Of a stretch of DNA of 64,000 nucleotides, positions 54,454 through 64,000 are shown piece by piece. The DNA is from [Mycoplasma] falconis (GTDB lineage Bacteria; Bacillota_I; Bacilli_A; Mycoplasmatales; Metamycoplasmataceae). Position 1 is the first letter of the stretch, and every line of letters starts with the position of its first letter. Both the position numbers and the translations under genes were made by a program. The stretch lies in NCBI RefSeq assembly GCF_006385795.1, contig NZ_VFSS01000002.1, positions 62,001 through 126,000 on the forward strand. The letters are read 5' to 3'. Below the pieces are notes generated by a model. The model was not told the origin of the DNA and searched no databases. It was given only the letters and a program-made list of their open reading frames with translations.

Positions 54454-55371
54454 ATGAAAAATAAGAAAATATTATTATCACTATTACCAATAGCTGCAAC
54501 AATTTTACCTATGACCGTAGTATCATGTGCCGAACAACCAACTATTGAATTAAAAGAAGATTTAGCTAGTAGTTTGAAAGAGAATAAATATCATTTAAAA
54601 GGTTCTGCAAGAAATTGAAGAAATAACAATTTATATAATTTAAATCCAGTTTCAAACGAAGACCCCTTATATTGAGTTGCTAAACCAACTGCTTCATATG
54701 ATAAAAACGGAAATCCAATCGGAATAGAATATCCTGCGGGTATGTCTATTGATAAAGCTAAATTAGCTACACACGCTGTTTTAGAATTAGAAGATGGAAC
54801 TCAATCTAATGATTTATGAAGAATTCAATTAAATGAAAATGGTGAACCTATTTTAGATAGTCGCAACAGACCATTTTATGAATACGATTTAGCTACAAAA
54901 TCATATTTACCTGCAACCAATGAAAAAGAAGGTAGAAAATTAATAGTTCGTGAAACTAACAACGAAGCACCAGAAGGACATGACTATAAATTAAAAAGCA
55001 TGTATAAAGATGTTTTCAATATTAAATCTTTAAGTTATAACTACGATTATCGTGTTTATGCTTTTACTTGGGATGAAATGACATCAAACTTTCCTGCTAC
55101 TGCCAAAGATAGCAGATATAACATTTATGCTAATAACTCTAAAGTTTTATTTGTAGTTTTATATTGAGCTTTAAAACACGATGAATTAGCTATTAACTTT
55201 TATGACAAAGTTGTTAAACCTTCATATCAAAAGATTTTTAATAATTATTCTGACAACAATTTACCAAGTCTTGAAGAAGGACCATGACCATTTTATAAAA
55301 ATATTGTTTCTAAAGAAGGTTTCTGAAAAAACGCAGCAGAACCAGTTGCTTTAGTATTCGAAAACGAATAG
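54454..55371 (+). CDS. Hypothetical lipoprotein
   Basis: Surface lipoprotein of 305 residues with signal peptide and lipobox TVVSC (Cys25). The mature region is aromatic and Asn-rich (KENKYHLKGSARNW, YNYDYRVYAFTW, VLYWALKHDELAINF), with no domain I recognise and no repeats. It ends in TAG 9 bp before gltX, with the gltX GGAG site starting at the last stop base, so the two genes share a transcript. Co-transcription of a lipoprotein with an aminoacyl-tRNA synthetase is odd and probably only positional. Confidence 0.8.
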
Positions 55372-55380
55372 GAGAAGACA

Positions 55381-56762
<1,382 letters not shown>

Positions 56763-56772
<10 letters not shown>

Positions 56773-57146
56773 AATATACTTTAACTACCCAGTTAGAAAA
56801 TAGCGATATTTTAAATAATTCTGTTGAAACGGATTGAGTAGATTATCAAGAAAATATCGAAGAAGAGTTTATTAATATAAATTTTGTTGATCAAAATAAA
56901 ATGGCTTGTGATTTAAAGATTAGCAAAAAAGAAATTTTTATTGCTTATGCTAATCAAAAATTACACTTAATTTTAAATCAACGTAAAGCTAATAAACTTT
57001 ATTTAGATGCTGAAAAATTTATTTCTTTAGATTTCTTTTTATTGGATATAAAAATTAATAGTGAAGAAATTTCTTTTAAATACGACATTTTACAAAACGA
57101 TAATATTATTACTCATAACATTGCAAAAATGATAATTAAAAAGTAA
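56763..57146 (+). CDS. Small hypothetical protein downstream of gltX
   Basis: Protein of 127 residues starting MKLKYTLTTQLENSD, whose start overlaps the gltX stop. Alternating hydrophobic pattern and short charged turns suggest a small beta-barrel, compatible with, but not proof of, a DUF1934-like fold. The start at 56763 precedes an in-frame UGA Trp (ETDWVDYQ). Function unknown; translation is coupled to gltX. Confidence 0.6.
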
Positions 57147-57168
57147 GCCTTCAAAAGCTTACTTTTTT
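57138..57168. terminator. Bidirectional terminator between convergent gltX unit and pepA unit
   Basis: Perfect 11-bp stem AAAAAGTAAGC / GCTTACTTTTT with loop CTTCAAAA and T runs on both strands. The left arm overlaps the stop codon of the small gene. Confidence 0.88.
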
Positions 57169-57177
57169 AATCATTAA

Positions 57178-58557
<1,380 letters not shown>

Positions 58558-58568
58558 AATTTTCCTCC

Positions 58569-59936
58569 TTATTTTTGTCCTCTAGCTAATTCAACCAATG
58601 TTGACACAAGAACACCTAAACCCATACCGTTTGCATCTGCGGTAGAAGCGACGTCGCAGTGTAGATAATCAGTTTTATTAGTAAATTCTTTTAAGAACAT
58701 AGCTGCTGTATTACAGTCAGAAACTTCAGCGTTGTTGTAGTTTTGTAAATCGGCTACGTGAGAACCATTGATTGGTTTTAAGAAATCTTTGTGTAAAGGT
58801 AATCTTCAAACTTTTTCGTGAGCCACTTCTGCGGCTGCTTTTAATTCTTCTCATCTTGAATCCTCGGTAGCTCAGATACCACTAAATGTCTTTCCTAAAG
58901 CTCTTGACACTGAACCCGTCAAGGTTGCAACGTCTACTAATAAAGAAGCTTTTAAATTTTTTGAACCGTAGTATAAACCGTCAGCTAATACTAATCTACC
59001 TTCAGCATCGGTGTCAACAATTTCAACAGTCTTACCACTCATTGATTTAACAACAGATTCGGGCATAGTTGGTTTATTATCGATAGCATTGTCTGTTAAC
59101 ATCATAACAGCAGCTACGTTAGTTTTTAAACCTAATTCAGCTATAGCTTTGACAGCATAAGCACAAATTACAGAACCTGACATGTCAAATTTCATACCGT
59201 CCATGTGGTAACCCTTGGTATTATAACCTCCGGTATCAAAGGTAATTCCCTTACCTACAAAAACATATTTTTCTTTTGATTTAGGATTTCCGTTGTATTC
59301 AGCTACAACAACTCTTGGTTGATATGATGAACCAGCGTTAACAGCTAACATTAATCCCATACCTAATTTTTCGATTTCTGATTTATTTAAAACTTTAACA
59401 GTTAGGTTTTCAATACCAGTTAAATCTTTTTTAACTTCTTTTGCAACATATTCACTGGTTGCTACGTTAGGTGGAGTAACTTGCATATTACGTGCTGCAT
59501 TAATAGCGTCAGCAATCACTAGCAATTCTTTAAAGTATTTGTTGTAAGTTTTATCTTCTAAATATAAAGATAATTCAACTTTTCCTTCTTTTGATTTTGA
59601 TTTTTCTTTAGCACTGTAAAGTTTAGCTTCTTTAAATGCAATACGCATTACAAAAGCTCTTAAAACTTCTTCTACTGTTAGAAAATCTACTGAAGCAAAT
59701 GATGCTATATCAATTTGGTAGTTTCTTCTTTGAGAGTTAACGATTGAGTCAACTACTTTTAAAAAGTCATAATAGTTTTTAACATCTTTAGAAATAAAAA
59801 TGTGTGCTACATTTTTTTCAAAATTTTCAGTAATATAATTTGCCTTTTGAGCTATACAACTGCACATTAATGTGCCTTCGTATGAAGCTTGTAAAAGCAT
59901 TTCTTTATTACGTTTAGTTTCGTAATTTGATAACAT
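58569..59936 (-). CDS. pepA: Leucyl aminopeptidase (M17), copy 2
   Basis: Paralogue of the preceding entry, 455 residues, same motif set: [64 protein letters not shown]. The replacement of NTDAEGR by DTDAEGR, and of AAM by SVI in the metal-site helix, shows divergence, so substrate range may differ. AAAGGA precedes ATG, and a TATAAT box at 59990-59995 gives a leader of about 50 nt. It is the first gene of the tandem pair. Confidence 0.95.
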
Positions 59937-59989
59937 GCTTTCCTTTCTTTTTATTCAAATCTTATTAAAAATAAATTTTTAATATGGTA

Positions 59990-59995
59990 ATTATA
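59990..59995 (-). promoter_or_regulatory. -10 box of the pepA pair
   Basis: TATAAT on the minus strand about 54 nt before the ATG of copy 2; leader contains the AAAGGAAAG ribosome site. Confidence 0.45.
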
Positions 59996-60033
59996 ACATT
60001 TAAACATCCTTGCTTATTTATAACTGATAAATT

Positions 60034-60066
60034 AAAAAGCAAAGTTAGAAAAACTTTACTTTTAAT
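60034..60066 (-). terminator. Terminator of the fmt-ung unit
   Basis: Stem AAAG-C-AAAGTT / AACTTT-A-CTTT with one C-A mismatch and a short A-rich loop, T run on the minus strand, touching the ung stop codon. Confidence 0.65.
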
Positions 60067-60706
60067 ATGTAGATCAGTTAATTGTTTGTTTGTTTAATTT
60101 TATTAATTCATCGTTAATTTTTTTAAAGATATGTGAGCCAATAAAACCGCGATAAGCACCTAGTGGAGAAGGGTGAGAAGTAGATAACAATATTTGATTG
60201 TTTAAATCTAATTTGGAAATAAAATTATATGCATCTTTACCCAAGACAACATAAATAATATTTTTATAAATTTGATTAATTTTATTTAAAAAATGTAAAT
60301 TAAATTTTTCTCAACCTAAGTTTTTATGAGCTAAGGTTTTACCAACTTCGTTTGTTAATATTGAATTTAATAAAAGTACTCCTTGGTTTTTTCAATTATT
60401 TAATGAATTAGATTTAATAATAGTATCCAGATAATCTTTTTTGATTTCATTAAATATATTTTTCAAAGAAGCAGGCGTTTTAATTGCGTTAGTAGAAAAA
60501 CAAAGACCGTCAGCATCACCTAAATTAGGATAAGGATCTTGTCCTATAATTACAACTTTTAAATCATCAAAATTAAAATTTTCCATTGCTTTAAAAATTA
60601 AATCTTTACTAGGAGTAACGTTAGGCAAATTTATTAAATTATTTAAGACTTTAAAGTAGTCTTTTTTCTCTTCTTCTTTTAAAAAATCATTTCAATTAAA
60701 TTTCAT
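60062..60706 (-). CDS. ung: Uracil-DNA glycosylase
   Basis: Removes uracil from DNA. 214 residues, family 1: GQDPYPN with the catalytic Asp57, and the His loop STSHPSPLGAYRGF; WKNQGVLLLNSILT is the conserved central motif. Starts inside the end of fmt (11-bp overlap). Slightly shorter than the usual ~225 residues but all motifs present. Several UGA Trp, including MKFNW at position 5 and the penultimate region INWSTY. Confidence 0.95.
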
Positions 60707-61553
60707 GTTTAACTTTTGCTTTTCCTTCAAATTGATATTCAATTAAATATAAATATCCATCTTTAAATTCAATTTTCAAAGGAGTTTTAATTTTTTCTTT
60801 AGTAGCTCTAAAAATCTTTAATCTTTTATTGTTTAAAAAAATATAAGCCCCCGGTTGGTTGTTGAATGCTCTAATAATATTTAAAGCTTTTTGGCAATTC
60901 ATCTCTTGATTTAATTCGGCTTCTGCTTTGTTTATTTTATTAGCAAATGTTACTTTAGTTTCGTCTTGCTTAATTCTTGAATAATTACCTTGATAAATAT
61001 TTGTTAATCAATTAGGTAAATTTTCAATCGATAAATTAGCTAATTTATCAAAAATTTCTAAGGCTGTATCATCTTCTTTTATTTGTGTTTTGGCGATACC
61101 TAAAATATCACCAGCATCCATTTTGTCAACCATTTCAATTAATGTTATTCCTGTTTCTTTTTCGTCATTTAATAAAGCATATTGTATTGGGGCTGCCCCT
61201 CTATATTTTTCTAATAAACTACCATGAACGTTAACTGGTAATACTTTTGGTAGTTTTAAAATTGAATTAGGTATAAATTGACCAAAAGATGCTGTTATAA
61301 AAAAGTCAAAATCTAATTGTTTTAATTCTTCATATATTTCTTTAATTTTTTCAGGTTGATATAAAGGGATATTTGTTTCATTAGCCAATCTAGCAACGTC
61401 TGTTAAAACAGGTTTTTTGTTTCTATCTAATTTATTATTTGGTTGGCTGATTAAAGCAACAACATTAAAGTTTTCATTTTCAATTAAAGATTTAAATATT
61501 TTAGCTGAAAAATCACCCGTTCCAGCTAGCACTAAGTTAATTTTATTTTTCAT
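60696..61553 (-). CDS. fmt: Methionyl-tRNA formyltransferase
   Basis: Formylates initiator Met-tRNA. 285 residues (usual about 310, so slightly short). Motifs: VLAGTGDFSAKIFKSL at the N-terminus, FITASFGQFIP, the folate site VNVHGSLLEKYRGAAPIQYALL, and TGITLIEMVDKMDAGDI with the catalytic Asp; the C-terminal OB-like domain is reduced. A TATAAT box lies 7 nt before ATG without a ribosome site, so the mRNA may start at the codon. It overlaps ung by 11 bp. Confidence 0.94.
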
Positions 61554-61560
61554 GTTAAAA

Positions 61561-61566
61561 ATTATA
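61561..61566 (-). promoter_or_regulatory. -10 box of fmt
   Basis: TATAAT on the minus strand, 7 nt before ATG; leaderless start likely. Confidence 0.5.
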
Positions 61567-61603
61567 ACTTATCGTTTATATCTTTAAATTTTAGAAATAA
61601 AAT

Positions 61604-61633
61604 AAAAAACAAAACCATTTAAATTTTGATTTT
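61604..61633 (-). terminator. Possible terminator of plsY
   Basis: Stem AAAACAAAA / TTTTGTTTT with a 12-15-nt loop, its upstream arm inside the last plsY codons, ending in a T run on the minus strand. AT-only stem, so uncertain. Confidence 0.4.
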
Positions 61634-62275
61634 GTTTTCTTGTTTATTAGTTAGTCTTATATAGTTAGGGATATGTTTTAACATGATTATAACCGCAGCA
61701 AAAACAACAATAATGGCGTGTATAGGATAAGGTGTGTTAATTTGCATATAACCAAATATACCTTCATAGTTAAAAGTTTTCCAAAAACCTATAAAAGGTG
61801 TTGTAGTTGAAGAAATAACCGAAGCCAAAGAAATATATCTAGTTGTTAAAGTTATAAAAATAAAGACAGCAGCTAACATTAAAAATATTACTCAGTTATA
61901 AGCTAAAACCATTCCCATAAATGAAGCTACACCTTTACCACCTTTAAATTTAAAATATAGTGGAAAAATATGACCTAAAATGGCTCCAACTCCGGCAATA
62001 ATAGGTAAGATAAATTGATTTCCTATTAGTCTTTTTACTGTATATACAATCATTATTGGAATAAAAGATTTAAGCAAATCAAAAATAAATACACCTGCTG
62101 CGAATTTAATACCATAAATTCTTAAAGCATTTGTTGCTCCGGCATTATGTGAACCTTCTTTGCGAATGTCTTTCTTTTTGTGTTTAGTAATAATAATAGC
62201 AATGTTAATAGAACCGATTAAATAAGCAATTATTAAAACTATAAAGTTTATTCAGATGTATTTATAGTGGAACAT
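61619..62275 (-). CDS. plsY: Acyl-phosphate glycerol-3-phosphate acyltransferase PlsY
   Basis: Membrane acyltransferase starting phospholipid synthesis from acyl-phosphate. 218 residues, five or more membrane helices, with the three PlsY motifs: IGSINIAIIIT, GSHNAGATNALR and FKGGKGVASFMG. N-terminus MFHYKYIW includes a UGA Trp. No PlsX gene is in the window. A TATTAT-like box lies about 9 nt before ATG and no ribosome site is evident. Confidence 0.94.
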
Positions 62276-62351
62276 AAATAAAATAATAACTAAAAAAACT
62301 TAATTATGAAAATTAAATAAAAAATTGAATTAAAACAAATAAAAAATAACT

Positions 62352-63227
62352 TTAACTGATTAAAGCTATTTTCTTAAAATTTTTGTATATTTGGTTTAAA
62401 TCAAATTTAGTTAAAATTTCTTGCAATTCTTGATTAAATTCAATTTTATTTAAAGCGATATCGTCTAATAAGGGCATTTCTAAATCAAAGTCGTATCTTA
62501 ATGTTGCGAGATTTTTATCAAATAAAGCGTTATCTTTATGCTCTATTAATTTATTAGCTCAAGCCGGTTTTATTTGATCAATGTTGGCATAAATGTTTTC
62601 TAAATTACTATAGGTATTTAATAAAGAAACTGCTGTTTTAGGTCCAATTCCCTTTATACCTTTAAAATTATCACTTGAATCACCGGTCATGGCTTTAAAA
62701 TCAATAACTTGGCAAGGTTTAAATTCGTAATAATTATTAAAGTTATCTTCATTAATAATTACTTCTGCACCTTTAATTTTTTTAATAATTCCAATATTAG
62801 AAGATACAAGCTGATTTAAATCTTGATCGGCAGAAAAAATTAAAATGTTTTCATCATTATATGTTTGGCAAGCTTTGGCTATGATATCGTCAGCTTCATA
62901 ACCGTCAAAATGAGTATTATAGATTTTTGCTGCATCTAAAATATTTCTAATAGTATCTAATTGTTCATAAAATAATGAAGGCATTTTTTGACGTCCAGCT
63001 TTATAATCTTGATAAATTTCATGTCTAAAAGTTTTCGCTTTGCCATCAAAAGCAATAAAAACATTTTCAATATTATAGTTTTTAATTAATTTGAAAAAAG
63101 TACTAAAAAAAGCAACTATTGCACCAGTAGAATTATCATTTGAACTTAAACTAGCATATGATGTGGCAAAATATGACCGATAAGCTAAATATGTGCCATC
63201 AATGATTAATAAATTATTTTTATTCAT
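62352..63227 (-). CDS. Stand-alone 5'-3' exonuclease (PolA N-terminal domain type)
   Basis: Protein of 291 residues equal to the 5' nuclease domain of DNA polymerase I without a polymerase domain. Motifs: LLIIDGTYLAYRSYFA, VFIAFDGKAKTFRHEIYQDYKAGR, FDGYEADDIIA, FSADQDLNQLVS, FKAMTGDSSDNFKGIKGIGPKTA (H3TH). Removes RNA primers and flaps. Mycoplasmas often keep only this domain. The start overlaps the end of dnaE by 8 bp, so the two replication genes are coupled. Confidence 0.95.
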
Positions 63228-64000
63228 GGGTTATCTTTCAAGATTTTAAGGTGTATTGATAATCACTTTTTTTAAGTAAAACGACTTCTAAAATTTTATC
63301 TTTTAATTTTTCTAATTCAGGAGCGGCTTTTCAAACAAAAGCAGTAATTTTTTGACTTTGATCTTGTAAATCCACTTTAACATAAGGTTTACCATTTTTA
63401 GCTACACCATTTTTAGTAGATACTAATAAAGCAGATGCAACGTATTCAACATTATTATGCATTTCTCTAAAACTAACTTTATTTTTAGGTAAATTAGATA
63501 AAGCAAAATTGTAGTTTTGACCTAAAAGTTCAATCTCATTTTTAATATTTTCTTCTTTATTTTCTTCAATTATTTTAGAAGGTTTATAACTTTTAATAAT
63601 TGATTCTAATTCCTGATAATCACGACCTAAATTTACGTTTAAATAAAGCATTGTATCGCTATTTTCTAAAGCTATTTCTTCAAGCATAGTTTGCTGATTT
63701 AAGCCTAAATTCCTTAAAGTATTAGCCTTAATTAATAAATTTATTAAGCTAGAACCTATTTGTTTTACGCTCATTAATTTAATTAGTAAATCAAAGAAAT
63801 TAATAAACTTACCTTTTTCTTCTCTAATCTTACAAATTAGTTTTGCGGTTTCTGGTCCTAAACCTTTAATCATTGTTAATGGTAAGATAATTTTTGAATC
63901 TTTAACCGTAGCTTCTACTTCTGATAAATTGATTTCAGGTGAAACAACTTCAAAACCTCTAGCAGTAGCTTCGTTAACAAATTTATTAATTGTTTCTTGT
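63220..64000 (-). CDS. dnaE: DNA polymerase III alpha subunit DnaE, C-terminal part (cut by window edge)
   Basis: The last ~259 residues of a C-family polymerase; the start lies beyond 64000. ARGFEVVSPEINLSE, then the helix-hairpin-helix region MIKGLGPETAKLICKIREEKGKF and an OB-fold segment (VEYVASALLVSTKNGVAKNGKPYVKVDLQDQSQKITAFVW). The order (fingers end, HhH, OB) and absence of a PolC-type C-terminus favour DnaE over PolC. Followed by the 5'-3' exonuclease gene with an 8-bp overlap. Confidence 0.85.

Overview
The window is mollicute (Mycoplasma-type) chromosome. It is very AT-rich, almost every gene is a core or surface gene of that group, and reading frames only run through if UGA is read as tryptophan: in-frame UGA falls at conserved Trp sites (for example IRWVLGE in Smc and SKGPAVWS in MnmG), while every complete gene ends in UAA or UAG. 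All coding coordinates below use that code (table 4), so many proteins are longer than a standard-code reading would give. No rRNA, tRNA, CRISPR array, insertion sequence or phage gene was seen. The species is not identified; an arginine-active mycoplasma of the hominis/synoviae side of the tree is only a guess.

Layout. 1-13613 (minus) is a long convoy: DUF2779-like protein, MATE exporter, SGNH hydrolase with a long helical tail, proline iminopeptidase, Tex, then the translation block nusA-ylxR-infB-rbfA-mnmG (mnmG cut by the left edge). 13812-18081 (plus) holds a single-gene DDAH-family hydrolase and two tandem paralogous exported proteins that share an upstream sequence block. 18207-22054 (minus): smc and a leucine-rich-repeat lipoprotein. 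22144-25959 (plus): uvrB and a lipoprotein nuclease. 26001-30739 (minus): mnmE, an RlmD/TrmA-type methyltransferase and a membrane-anchored HEXXH protein. 31164-33550 (plus): AEC transporter and TmcAL-like enzyme. 33565-43473 (minus): potassium channel; pcrA-unknown-pepO; asnS-glycosyltransferase-RDD.

43575-54345 (minus) is the most interesting stretch. A C39-peptidase ABC exporter leads ybeY and era, followed by a PotD-like binding protein (potD2), a 333-bp non-coding gap with a promoter-like box and a three-way-junction hairpin, and then potA-potB-potC-potD. One transporter is thus flanked by two divergent binding proteins and preceded by a candidate small RNA or attenuator. 54454-57146 (plus) carries a lipoprotein, gltX and a small unknown gene. 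57178-64000 (minus) carries two tandem leucyl aminopeptidases, ung, fmt, plsY, a stand-alone 5'-3' exonuclease and the C-terminal end of dnaE.

Two initiation styles coexist. Operon-internal and some lead genes have clear AAGGAG-type sites. At least nine others have a TATAAT/TAAAAT box only 6-8 nt before the start codon (8-14 for mnmE) and no Shine-Dalgarno sequence, as expected for leaderless mRNAs. Rho-independent-type hairpins close most units, and several serve convergent gene pairs.
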